Source of the DNA: Alphaproteobacteria bacterium
GTDB lineage: Bacteria > Pseudomonadota > Alphaproteobacteria > UBA8366 > GCA-2717185
Length of the DNA: 64,000 nucleotides
Reading direction: 5' to 3'
Assembly: GCA_012103325.1 (NCBI GenBank)
Contig: WLWY01000011.1
Location: 62,001-126,000, forward strand
The notes under the pieces were generated by a model. It was not told the DNA's origin and searched no databases. It worked only from the letters and a program-made list of their open reading frames with translations. Shown piece after piece: positions 8,034 to 16,289 of the stretch; the stretch's first letter is position 1, and every line of letters starts with the position of its first letter. Made by a program: the position numbers and the translations under genes.

Positions 8034-10099
8034 GACGTTTCTCCTTCGTCGTGTCTGACAAGATATCGGGCACAAAATTCTACGACGAAAGTTTCCCGGT
8101 CTTTCGAGAACAAATTGGTCAACCCGCTATCCGACCCCTCTCCATCGCTCGCCGCGTGCGAACCGAGAGCACGTATCCGTTCCCCGAATCCTCTCATGCT
8201 GGTATAGGCCTTTCCAATTTGCGATGCCGCCATTCGGTGTCCCAAGAGGTCATCCTCATTGCGGGCGCGGAATCCTATCCGCGTTGGCATTTTTAGCTTC
8301 TCCCCGAGACAAATCGCGACGCTTAACGGAGACCCTTTCTCTCCCGCAGTATCCCGGACGCGCTTTAAGCCGCGATCGTATCGACCGTAAAGCCAAAGCA
8401 GGAGTTCAGAAGCGATTTCGTCCAGCTCCTTGTTCGATTCGTCGACATTCAACGCAATTTCCGCGCCGGCCGGATCACCCGAAATACTTTCGTCCGCCAG
8501 AAATTGAAGGAGCAATGGTACGATCGGCAAATCGTCGACCTCTACACCGGAAGTAGCCAGTTGTTTTTCGACCAAAGATTCTTCGCCGAGTGCCTCGAAG
8601 TATTTACGTATGTCCTGAAGCAACACGCCCACGTCTCTATCGTGCGGAATTAGGTCGCGGCTGTCGGCTGTCTTGTGCTCCATGGTGAGTTCAATCACGA
8701 GGCGACCGACCGGGACACCAAACGGTTCAGAACTGGCCGTCACCAGAAACTCCGAAGCGAGGCCACGCTGCAGGATGACGAGATTCAAATGTAATGACGT
8801 GCGCAGTTCCTCGGTCACCGCATCCCAACCAGCCAATAACTCGCCATAATCCGCGACGTCAAACGTCTTCCTTCGAATCGCGTCCTCGCCCGAGCGATTG
8901 CCGATCGAACCGCTTATTAAATTTTGCGCCGTACCGAAAGCTAACGCGCGCAGTTCCGTCAGCGGCAACTGTTCCGCAAGTGGGAGCAGCTCCACGAACC
9001 GTTTCACCAATTTCAGGCTCGCGTCGTTCCGGAACCACTTCACTTCGGCGGCAGGCCCGGAAAACAGGAAATCGAAGGGGCGGCGATATTGGCCGAGGAC
9101 TGCATCGATAGCGCGGTTTACCGGATTTTTGGCATCGGCAGCGTCGTCTTCGCCTGTATTGAGCGCCGAGATCGCTTGTTGGCTTTGAATGCGAAAGCCT
9201 TCGAGATCGATGACGTTGTATATTCGGCACCGGTTGACAATTCTCACCAATTTCTCGAAACCGCCGGGGATCAGACTATTGCGATCGGTTGGGCCGTCTT
9301 TAGCGGTGCCAAGTCGGTGCGGGGAGGGAAACGCCACGACGTTGGTCGCTGTATCATCGGTATTCTTGGCCGCAGATCGCCAGAACTCAAGAATATCCTG
9401 GTCATCGAAATCGAACCTTGCCTGGACCGAATCCGCCCTGCCACGCTTTGCCAGGAAGCCTGTAAACTTCTGGACTTGTCGGAGAAAATGAAGCGGCGGC
9501 GTGAAGTCTCTATAAGCACGGTAGAGGCTTTGTTCGATGTTGCGCCCGCATTCGGTGACGGCGTCCCGTGTCGGAGGATCGTCCAGAAGTTTCCGAATAA
9601 TCGCCGGAAATCCCTTGTATTCCGACTCAGCCTCGAGTTCGGGAAGAAACTCGACGAGGAATTCATGAAGCAGGTACAGATGCACCAAGCGTCCGGGGAG
9701 GAACCCCCATTCGGCATCGTCAAGAGCGAGCACAATTTTCCCAGTCTCGGGTTCGAACGTCACCCCCTCGGGCATTTCTCTTTTTGCATGAAGCGTATTC
9801 AGCCTTTCCGCCACGGTATGCCGATTGATATGGTCAGTCGTCAGGTCGTTGAAGAACATCCACACACAATAATCGTCGAAGCGATGGCAAAGTCGACCCA
9901 TAAGGATCAGGAAATAGCCCATCTCCAGTGGCAACGAAGCGGTCGCCCCAGTGTCCGGATCTTTAAATGTGAATATCCGGGACCGAACACGCGCCCGCAA
10001 TGCGGTGACATAGTGTTCGCTCAATTCGGGACGGTAACGCATGGCGTCAACGATCTCGAGTGGCGGTCGAAACGGTGATATCGGACCTTCCTCTAACAC
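8030..10099 (-). CDS. Large helical protein of unknown function
   Basis: The protein is 689 residues, soluble and predominantly alpha-helical, with no signal peptide or membrane helix. A GTG at 10099 has a strong site (AGGGGGAG) seven bases upstream; an ATG at 10042 is the alternative start. No P-loop, nuclease or protease signature is visible. Notable stretches are MGYFLILMGRLCHRFDDYCVWMF near residue 65 and LIPGGFEKLVRIVNRCRIYNV near 280. The GTG start overlaps the transglycosylase gene by 53 bases and the stop overlaps the next gene by ATGA, so it is the centre of a tightly packed operon. It could be a scaffold or sensor, but I cannot assign a function. Confidence 0.6.
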   Translation of the reverse strand: MLEEGPISPFRPPLEIVDAMRYRPELSEHYVTALRARVRSRIFTFKDPDTGATASLPLEMGYFLILMGRLCHRFDDYCVWMFFNDLTTDHINRHTVAERLNTLHAKREMPEGVTFEPETGKIVLALDDAEWGFLPGRLVHLYLLHEFLVEFLPELEAESEYKGFPAIIRKLLDDPPTRDAVTECGRNIEQSLYRAYRDFTPPLHFLRQVQKFTGFLAKRGRADSVQARFDFDDQDILEFWRSAAKNTDDTATNVVAFPSPHRLGTAKDGPTDRNSLIPGGFEKLVRIVNRCRIYNVIDLEGFRIQSQQAISALNTGEDDAADAKNPVNRAIDAVLGQYRRPFDFLFSGPAAEVKWFRNDASLKLVKRFVELLPLAEQLPLTELRALAFGTAQNLISGSIGNRSGEDAIRRKTFDVADYGELLAGWDAVTEELRTSLHLNLVILQRGLASEFLVTASSEPFGVPVGRLVIELTMEHKTADSRDLIPHDRDVGVLLQDIRKYFEALGEESLVEKQLATSGVEVDDLPIVPLLLQFLADESISGDPAGAEIALNVDESNKELDEIASELLLWLYGRYDRGLKRVRDTAGEKGSPLSVAICLGEKLKMPTRIGFRARNEDDLLGHRMAASQIGKAYTSMRGFGERIRALGSHAASDGEGSDSGLTNLFSKDRETFVVEFCARYLVRHDEGETS

Positions 10100-10622
10100 T
10101 CAACTCCCCCTTGCGCAGTAAGCGGCGGTAGTGCGCCCGCAACCGCAAAACATCTCGTACATAAGACCGTGTAGCCGGAATGACACCGTAGCGGGCCCTC
10201 GACCCACCGTTGTAGTGGCTCAATGTAAGTCTCACATTGTAATTATATTTTGCCAGAAGACGACCCAGGAAATGAACACCGATGCGGATGCCGATCAATG
10301 GTCGGCGCAGTTCCCTGTCGATGATGCCGTACTCACCCCATGCCGTACCTGGACGGACCTGCATCGCGCCAATCTCATCGACGGGTCCTTTCGCATAAAC
10401 GTCGAAGCCCGACTCTTGGTGTGCGACCGCGAGCGCGAGGTCCGCCGGTACCTGGTACCGGCGTGCCTCGGCGACGACGATTCTCTTGACCCGTTCCCGA
10501 TCATAGCGCACGACTTTCTTCGACGCGGCTTCGCTATCGTGCGCGAGAAAGATCGGTGCCAAGAACGCGGCGTAGACAGCCAGCCAACCAATTCGCTTAA
10601 AGATCGACTCCCTAGTTCGCAT
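10047..10622 (-). CDS. Exported lytic transglycosylase (SLT family)
   Basis: The protein is 191 residues with an N-terminal signal segment (residues 11-33, WLAVYAAFLAPIFLAHDSEAA). The SLT lysozyme-like domain follows with its standard motifs: AVAHQESGF with catalytic Glu70, GAMQVRPGTA, and LSHYNGG. Such enzymes cleave the MurNAc-GlcNAc bond of peptidoglycan without water, leaving 1,6-anhydroMurNAc. In secretion, conjugation and flagellar systems they open the wall for a trans-envelope machine, similar to VirB1. Here it lies between a single-pass membrane protein and the unknown 689-residue protein. Its ATG sits inside the end of the upstream gene, giving an 11-base overlap. This supports an envelope location for the system. 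Confidence 0.8.
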   Translation of the reverse strand: MRTRESIFKRIGWLAVYAAFLAPIFLAHDSEAASKKVVRYDRERVKRIVVAEARRYQVPADLALAVAHQESGFDVYAKGPVDEIGAMQVRPGTAWGEYGIIDRELRRPLIGIRIGVHFLGRLLAKYNYNVRLTLSHYNGGSRARYGVIPATRSYVRDVLRLRAHYRRLLRKGELSVRGRSDITVSTATRDR

Positions 10623-11049
10623 GACGCATCCCCGCCTTCAGCCGCGTCAGCCAGGCGTCATCGAGCGGGACGACGACGACGTTAGCGTTTTCGATTCGCA
10701 AGCGAATCCGAAGCACGCTCCCATGTGGCAAGGCGGGATCGACCGCGAGGACGACGCGCGGCGCCTCGGTAAGTGACACGACCGACACGGGGCGCATCTC
10801 CCGATCGACGAAGATACCGGAATAATGCACGACGAACGCATCGTTTTCTTTGATGGACACAGCCGCCGAAGCCACTTTCTGGTTCGAAGAGAGGACCGTA
10901 GCCGGGAGCTTGCTGTCGAAGCACTTCGCCAGCTCCAGCGGCTTGGGCGTCAGGTTGAGCAACATGATGACGAAACCGATCGTCACGAAGCCGAGCATGG
11001 CGGCCAAAACTTCGATGAGCGGGTTTCCCACCCCATAGTCGTCGACCAT
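10612..11049 (-). CDS. Single-pass membrane protein of ExbD/TolR-like topology
   Basis: The protein is 145 residues. It has a short cytoplasmic N-terminus, one membrane helix (about residues 11-32, EVLAAMLGFVTIGFVIMLL) and a periplasmic domain of about 105 residues ending in strand-like VVLAVDPALPHGSVLRIRL and NANVVVVPL. Layout and length match ExbD/TolR/MotB-type stators. However, the helix has an acidic residue (Glu13) only at its start, not the mid-helix Asp usual in those families, so the assignment is tentative. GGAGGATCGCG gives a strong ribosome site. TTGACA at 11149-11144 upstream could be part of a promoter. It is the first gene of the cluster. Confidence 0.55.
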   Translation of the reverse strand: MVDDYGVGNPLIEVLAAMLGFVTIGFVIMLLNLTPKPLELAKCFDSKLPATVLSSNQKVASAAVSIKENDAFVVHYSGIFVDREMRPVSVVSLTEAPRVVLAVDPALPHGSVLRIRLRIENANVVVVPLDDAWLTRLKAGMRHAN

Positions 11050-11314
11050 CGCGATCCTCCTTCAGAGCATTAGGGCACTGCGGTCGATCGCCGTGCACCC
11101 TGTCGTAGGGAAGGAACCGGACAAGAATTTCCGGTAACGGCACTGTCAAAGAAAACAGGGTTGGTATGGATAACGCCGGATCAAGAGACTTTCCCGAGCT
11201 TACCTCCAGAGTCCTCAATTTCAGAGCCTGGAAAAATGCGTAACGGTGTACCTCTATTTGAGTAGCCCCCAGATTCATAGACGCCTTCTTCCCTAAATTT
11301 GAGGCAAGGAGGCC

Positions 11315-11584
11315 ATGATGGGCAAAGGTAATTTCAGCGACGATTTCAAACGGGACGCGGTGGCCCAGATCACCGAGCGGGGCTATCCGGTCGCGGAGGT
11401 TTCGCAGCGTCTGGGTGTCAGCCAGCACTCGCTCTATGCATGGAAGAAGAAGTTCTCGCAGCCGGCCGGAGGCGATGCCAAGGACGCCGAGATCCGGCAA
11501 TTGAAGCGAGAGCTGTCCAGGGCGACCGAGGAGCGCGATATTCTAAACTGCCGCAGCGAACGCCATGTGTTCGAGAGAGTGTAG
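11315..11584 (+). pseudogene. IS3 orfA, 3' end replaced
   Basis: The first 77 codons are a standard IS3 OrfA: a helix-turn-helix (FSDDFKRDAVAQITERGYPV, VAEVSQRLGVSQHSLYAWKK) and a leucine-zipper stretch (IRQLKRELSRATEERDIL). At 11548-11586 a 39-bp stretch is inserted between TTCTAAA and AGGCCACCGCG, just where the IL-KKA-x-AYFA end and the A-rich slippage site should be. It gives an early TAG, so the programmed frameshift to orfB is lost. AAGGAGGCC before the ATG is a good ribosome site. Confidence 0.65.
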
Positions 11585-11617
11585 GCAGGCCACCGCGTAT
11601 TTCGCCAAGGATGCAAA

Positions 11618-12460
11618 GTGAACTACGCGTTTGTCGCCAAGCATCGCTCGCTGTTTTCGGTGCGTGCGATGTGTCGTTGCCTGCGCATCCAACCGAGCGG
11701 CTTCTACGCCTGGTTCAAGAATCCGCTTAGCAACCGGGCCCGGGAAGACACCCGCCAGACCAAGCTCATTCGCAAGGCCTAGGAGGAGAGTGGCAAGGTG
11801 TATGGCTATCGCAAGCTTCATGATGACCTGCTGGATCAGGGCGAGACGTGCTGTGCGAACCGCGTTGCACGTTTGGCCAGGCTGGCGGGCATCAAGGCCC
11901 GGATCGGCTATAAGCGTCGACCGGGCAGCTATGGCGGCAAGCCGTCAGTGATTGTCGACAACACGCTGGACAGGCAGTTCAACGTAAACGCTCCTGACAG
12001 AGTCTGGGTCACCGACATCACCTACATCAGAACGCTGGAAGGCTTCGCCTATCTGGCCGTCGTGATCGATCTCTATTCTCGCCGTGTTGTCGGCTGGTCC
12101 ATGCAGAGCCGTCAGACGACGGATGTTGTTCTGCAGGCGTTGCTCATGGCCGTGCGGTGCAGGAAGCCGAAGACCACGGTTCTGATCCACTCGGATCAGG
12201 GCTCCCAGTTCACCAGCGTGGACTGGGCGTCATTCCTCAGGGCTCACAATCTGGAGCACTCGATGAGCCGACGCGGGAACTGTCACGACAACGCTGTCGT
12301 CGAGAGCTTCTTCAATCTGCTCAAGCGAGAGCGAATACGGCGCCGGACCTACAAAACTCGCGCCGAGGCACGCCACGATGTGTTCGACTACATCGAAATG
12401 TTCTACAATCAGAAGCGCAAGCATGTGAGAAACGGGATGCTGTCGCCCGTCGAGTTCTAA
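11618..12460 (+). pseudogene. IS3 transposase orfB with in-frame amber stop
   Basis: The frame starts at a GTG (NYAFVAKHRS) and runs 280 codons to EF-stop. It has a full rve/DDE core: VTDITY (first Asp), HSDQGSQ (second Asp) and DNAVVESFF (Glu), as in the IS3 group. A TAG at 11780-11782 lies in KLIRKA-stop-EESGKVYGY, where relatives usually have tryptophan, so a TGG to TAG change is likely. The product is cut after 54 residues unless suppressed. The C-terminal 220-codon part could be re-initiated at an internal ATG, but it lacks the DNA-binding part. Confidence 0.7.
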
Positions 12461-12511
12461 CGGCAGCAGAAAATGAGAACCGAGGGCGTCTAGAAAACTC
12501 GGGGCTATTCA

Positions 12512-12745
12512 CTTGACCTCATTTTACTTCGCCTTCGGAATCTAGCGTTGGAAGGCAAGAATGTCCGAGCGATTGAGGAACTACACAGATTGTTAAAAAT
12601 CTATCAGCCTGAAATCGACCTTGAAAATGTTGGCTACCTCGTTGCGCCGGCAGAAATGACGCCGGAAGAATGGGCCGAGGAACAGGAGAGGAAAAACCTG
12701 ACAAGGAAGCCGCCACCGGGGATTGAAGACAAACTGGACGAATAA
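12512..12745 (+). CDS. Small acidic protein, 5' end cut by the IS3 element
   Basis: The frame is open from the IS3 right end and reads DLILLRLRNLALEGKNVRAI, then ELHRLLKIYQPEIDLENVGY, then the acidic MTPEEWAEEQERKN and a stop. A TTG at 12548 could start a 65-residue form, but nothing marks it, and the coding-like sequence before it suggests the IS interrupted a longer gene. The segment resembles short helical proteins found near phage packaging or integration genes, but I cannot name a family. It is followed by the DUF3489-recombinase cassette in the same direction. Confidence 0.35.
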   Translation, partial: LDLILLRLRNLALEGKNVRAIEELHRLLKIYQPEIDLENVGYLVAPAEMTPEEWAEEQERKNLTRKPPPGIEDKLDE

Positions 12746-12910
12746 CCGGTCTGAAAGACTGGACTTCGGTGCCACCGCAAGCATGAATGGGGACGCATAA
12801 AGGCGCGCCACCGATTCCGGGTCGGCCCGCCGCCCCGGTAGGAATCCTGGGCCGGGCATTGGGCAGTGGAAGCGCCACGACGATCGCGGTGCATCACACG
12901 GAGAAACCCA

Positions 12911-13408
12911 ATGGCCCGACTTACCGATACACAGCTCGTTATTCTTTCTGCCGCCGCCAAACATACTGATGGTGCGGTGCTACCCTTGCCGAAATCTCTG
13001 AAGCGCAACAAGGGCGCTTCGGCAAACACCATAAGAAGCCTGATAAAACGCGGTCTGATTGGCGAACGGAACGCGGCTCCCGATGACGTGGTGTGGCGGG
13101 AAGAAGGCGATAATCGCCTGTCACTCATGATCACCGAAGCAGGGCTTGCCGCAATCGGCATTGATCAACCGGAAACGCCTTCCAGCGCAAAGCCCGATCG
13201 AAAAGGCACCAAACAGAATGTGATGATCGATCTACTACGCCGGGACGGTGGCGCCAGCATCGACGAGCTAAGCCAAGCCCTGGGCTGGCAAGCCCATTCG
13301 GTGCGCGGCGCCATCAGCGGCGCGCTGAAGAAGAAGCTCGGTTTGACGGTGATGTCTGAAAAACATGCCGAGCGCGGCCGCGTGTATCACATCGCGGCGG
13401 AGGGCTGA
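12911..13408 (+). CDS. DUF3489 protein with winged-helix end
   Basis: I start at the ATG at 12911 (MARLTDTQLVILSAAAKH), giving 165 residues. The N-terminal 80 residues form one winged-helix-like unit (TDTQLVILSAAAK, TIRSLIKRGLIGE). The C-terminal 60 residues match DUF3489: ASIDELSQALGWQAHSVRGA, then ISGALKKKLGLTVMSEK. DUF3489 proteins typically sit with DUF2924 and a large serine recombinase in alphaproteobacterial integrated elements, exactly the order here. A DNA-binding regulatory or recombination-directing role is likely but unproven. Confidence 0.75.
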   Translation: MARLTDTQLVILSAAAKHTDGAVLPLPKSLKRNKGASANTIRSLIKRGLIGERNAAPDDVVWREEGDNRLSLMITEAGLAAIGIDQPETPSSAKPDRKGTKQNVMIDLLRRDGGASIDELSQALGWQAHSVRGAISGALKKKLGLTVMSEKHAERGRVYHIAAEG

Positions 13409-13411
13409 ACC

Positions 13412-13609
13412 ATGTGCCGCAGCGAACCCATCGCCAATTATGACCCGAATGTGAGCGCCTATCTGCAACGCCCCTTGCGCACCTATGAAGAAGCGCTGCG
13501 CGATCTGCAGCGCGCCGCGCGCAATCGAATGGGCATAGCGAAACCGACGGCCCAGGATCAATGTTCTCACCCCGCCCGCGATACCGATACTCATGACGAT
13601 AAGGAATAG
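13412..13609 (+). CDS. Small unknown protein of the recombinase cassette
   Basis: The 65-codon frame starts three bases after the DUF3489 stop and overlaps the DUF2924 start by 17 bases, which argues for translation. The protein is charged, with a helical middle (LRTYEEALRDLQRAARNRMG) and a polar, His/Asp-rich end. No domain or motif is recognised. Spacing is the main support. Confidence 0.4.
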   Translation: MCRSEPIANYDPNVSAYLQRPLRTYEEALRDLQRAARNRMGIAKPTAQDQCSHPARDTDTHDDKE

Positions 13610-14030
13610 TAACATAGAGCGGGAGATCGGCTTGCTGGCCGATCTCCCACGTTCGGCGCTGACGGCGCGATGGCTAACGATATATTGCAGCGAACCACCA
13701 AAGGGAATCAGCCGACATCTTCTCATCCGCGCCATCGCATATGAAATACAGGCGAAGCGGTACGGTGGCCTTAAGCCTGCTACGGGTCGTCGGCTCAAGG
13801 GCATCGTCAACGGTACAAACAGCGAGCGTAAGACGCCGCCCAGGCTTCAACCGGGCGCAAGACTGGTCCGGGAGTGGCATGGCGTCAGCCACGTGGTCGA
13901 GGTGACTACAGATGGGTTCATTTGGAATGGCGACCGGCATCGCTCACTATCCGCCATCGCGCGCGCGATCACCGGCGCGCGTTGGTCCGGGCCACGGTTC
14001 TTCGGCCTGACTTCGGTGGATGCGGCATGA
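13593..14030 (+). CDS. DUF2924 protein
   Basis: The protein is 145 residues. The N-terminal half has the DUF2924 pattern (LPRSALTARWLTIYCSEPPK, SRHLLIRAIAYEIQAKRYGG). The C-terminal half has the beta-rich LQPGARLVREWHGVSHVVEV and SLSAIARAITGARWSGPRFF, a small DNA-binding-like module also seen at the end of some recombinases. Its TGA overlaps the recombinase ATG (ATGA). DUF2924 proteins are regular partners of large serine recombinases and are thought to help site-specific recombination, but the molecular role is unknown. Confidence 0.75.
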   Translation: MTIRNSNIEREIGLLADLPRSALTARWLTIYCSEPPKGISRHLLIRAIAYEIQAKRYGGLKPATGRRLKGIVNGTNSERKTPPRLQPGARLVREWHGVSHVVEVTTDGFIWNGDRHRSLSAIARAITGARWSGPRFFGLTSVDAA

Positions 14031-15743
14031 GCCGTCGATTGCGCTGCGCGATCTACACCCGTAAATCCACTGACGAAGGACTCGACCAGGCCTTCAACAG
14101 TCTGGATGCCCAACGTGAGGCCTGCGAAGCCTATATCGCAAGTCAGGCGGGCGAAGGCTGGCGTCTGATCAGGACACGGTACGACGATGGCGCCTATTCC
14201 GGCGGGACGATGGACCGTCCAGCCCTCCAAAATCTGCTTGCGGATATTGGTACCGGGAAGGTCGACACCATCGTCGTCTACAAGGTCGACCGCCTCACCC
14301 GGTCGCTCGCCGACTTCGCCAGGATCGTTGAGCTATTCGATACGAACAACGTGTCCTTCGTCTCGATCACCCAGCAGTTCAACACCACGACCTCGATGGG
14401 CCGACTGACGCTTAACATGCTGCTGTCCTTCGCGCAGTTCGAACGCGAAGTCACCGGCGAACGCATCCGCGATAAGATTGCCGCCTCCAAGCGGAAAGGC
14501 ATGTGGATGGGAGGCGTCGTGCCCTTGGGCTATGACGTTGTCGATCGCAAGCTTATCGTCAACGCGGCCGAAGCGGAAACGGTCCGCGCGCTGTTCCGGC
14601 TCTACCTGCAGCACGGCAGTGTCAGGCTGGTGAAGAACGAGGCCGACCGGCGAGGTTTAAGAACGAAGCGTCGCCGCCCCCAAAATGGCGCGAGGAGAGG
14701 TGGCGAACCTTTTACACCAGGGCATATCTACAAACTGCTGGCGAACCCGATCTATATCGGCAAGATCGTCCACAAGGGCGAGCGTCACGATGGCGAACAT
14801 AGCGCCATTATCGATCGTGAAACCTGGGACTCCGTACAGGAACAGCTCAACGGACTCCGTACAGGAACAGCTCAACCGCAATGCCGTCATCCGACACCGC
14901 AACACCAACGCCAAATCCCCAAGCCTATTGGCCGGGATCCTCTTCGATGAATACGGCGACCGGATGGTTCCCTCACACGCCAACAAGGCGGGTCGACGAT
15001 ATCGTTACTACGTCTCGAAACCGGGAACAGAGAGCGAATCCGATACGGGGTGGCGTTTGCCTGCGCCAATGATCGAAGACGCGGTTCTCATTGAATTGCG
15101 TTCTTTCCTGGATGACAGGCTCCGCCTGACTAAAGCCCTTCACCTGACAGGCGCGAGCATGAAGGAGATATTGGCAGAGGCTCGCTGCTTGGGCGATCGG
15201 TTCCAAAAAGACGGACCCGCCGAACAGCGCGCCTTCCTTCTTGAGGTGGTTAAAAGTGTCGAGGTCCAACAAAATCGGGTTAGCATCATTCTACGCCCCC
15301 AGGTCTTGCATGCGATGCTGAGCCGTGGCCGTTTTGATCATGATAAAGTTAAGACAGTAGCGCATGACGAAGAGGAAATTCGATTAGAAATCCCGGTCAA
15401 GTTCAAGCGACGCGGCGTGGAGATGAAGCTCGTCATCACCGACAACCAGAAAAGACTGCCCAATCCCGACCATCATCTGATTGCAGCCGTCGCACAGGGC
15501 CGACATTGGTTCGCCCAAATCAAAGACGGTGATGTGAAATCGGTCCGCGAACTCGCCGCAGATCAAGGCGTCAACCAGGGCGATGTCAGCCGAATCCTTC
15601 CACTCGGGCTGCTCGCACCCGACATCGTCGAGGCGATCCTTAACGGTCGCCAGCCTACGGAGCTGACAGCCAGCCGTCTCAAACGGATACGCAATCTCCC
15701 AATATCATGGGCAGAACAGCGTCGTATTCTCGGGGTCGCCTAA
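14027..15743 (+). pseudogene. Large serine recombinase disrupted by 25-bp duplication
   Basis: Starting at the ATG overlapping the DUF2924 stop, the frame encodes a resolvase domain (CAIYTRKSTDEGLDQAFNSL with the catalytic serine region; YKVDRLTRSLADFARIVELF; GRLTLNMLLSFAQFERE) and the recombinase domain. An exact tandem copy of 25 bp (14827-14851 and 14852-14876) shifts the frame after about 280 codons. With one copy removed the frame runs on as VQEQLNRNAVIRHRNTNAKS, then the coiled C-terminal part, to 15743 (about 564 residues). The C-terminal part includes RLKRIRNLPISWAEQRRILG. As it stands only a catalytic-domain fragment with a wrong tail is made. Confidence 0.8.
14827..14876 (+). repeat. 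Exact 25-bp tandem duplication
   Basis: Two identical copies begin GGACTCCGTACAGG and end AGCTCAAC with no base between them. The unit is not a multiple of three and breaks the recombinase frame. Loss of one copy by slippage would restore it, so the allele is potentially revertible. A genuine event and an assembly artefact cannot be told apart here. Confidence 0.9.
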
Positions 15744-16289
15744 ACCCAATCGCCAAAAGTTATGGACTCCGAAAACGGCCTACAGAGACTCCTGACCCAA
15801 ATGGCGTAGTTTTGGCAAATTAAGCGGTCTCCCGAACCAAAGACATGCGCAGATATCGCGCCAGAGGCCCGGAAACCGGGGACCTTACGGTGAGCAGGTT
15901 TATGGACCTCTGTTCGCCCGGAAAGTAGTGGTGGTGGAGCGAGGCGAGAGCGAACCCGTCTCCGCCGGATTTCCCTGTTAAACAGGGAAAATACAGGGAA
16001 TTTAGTCAGATTCTGCGTTTCGACAGCGAGATTCGGTGTCCAAACTCCGAGGACTCTGCGGTTTATGAGTGAATTTCCCTATACAGCGAAACAGGGAATA
16101 TCACCTCGCTTTCAGGGAATTTTGTAGGCCTAACAGGGAACTCTTAGATTATCGAGTAGGTTCGAATCAGGAGTGCGCAACACTCATCTCCTACGATCTA
16201 AATGGAATTCGCAGGCACCCGAAAAACGATATCAGCAAGACGTTTTCCAAGCTGCGATTTGATCATCCAACATGACCTTCCACATTCAG
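15744..16289. repeat. Gene-free spacer with CAGGGAA repeats
   Basis: No gene is seen. From 15970 to 16141 the motif CAGGGAA or its complement occurs repeatedly. It includes a perfect inverted repeat (TTTCCCTGTT, one base, AACAGGGAAA at 15970-15990), then ACAGGGAATTT, AACAGGGAATA, TCAGGGAATTTT and AACAGGGAAC. In one frame this reads NRE/REF repeats, which accounts for a spurious small ORF. Such AACAGGGAA-rich stretches are dispersed in rhizobial genomes. The hairpin could also end recombinase transcription. Confidence 0.6.

Larger units (their letters stand above)
11259..12511 (+). mobile_element. IS3-family insertion sequence, inactivated
   Basis: The ends are imperfect inverted repeats: TGAGTAGCCCC at the left, and at the right GGGGCTATTCA, the complement of TGAATAGCCCC. 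The element is about 1.25 kb with the usual orfA-orfB order. I see no clear 3-bp target duplication (ATT left, CTT right), which suggests an old insertion or rearranged flanks. Both genes are damaged (see their entries), so it cannot move by itself. It separates the unknown minus-strand operon from the recombinase cassette, and its right end lies inside an open frame that continues into the 65-codon gene next door. Confidence 0.75.

Noticed and set aside
9089-10078. Plus-strand frame of 329 codons opposite the 689-residue gene
   Set aside because: The minus-strand gene has good operon spacing, a strong ribosome site and ATGA coupling. The plus frame has none of these and no domain.
10682-11500. 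Long minus-strand frame of 272 codons overlapping the 145-residue membrane gene
   Set aside because: It is a shadow frame: composition is low-complexity and Arg-rich where it overlaps the membrane gene, and it crosses the IS3 left end.
13268-13810. Minus-strand frame of 180 codons opposite DUF3489/DUF2924
   Set aside because: The opposite strand encodes recognisable families with overlapping starts; this frame is Arg/Ala-rich without motifs.
15970-16141. Possible CRISPR array, because of the repeated CAGGGAA
   Set aside because: The repeat unit is only 7-10 bp, orientation varies and spacing is irregular. No cas gene is present in the window.
16069-16275. Plus-strand 68-codon frame with NREY and NREL repeats
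   Set aside because: It is generated by the AACAGGGAA repeat itself rather than by a gene.
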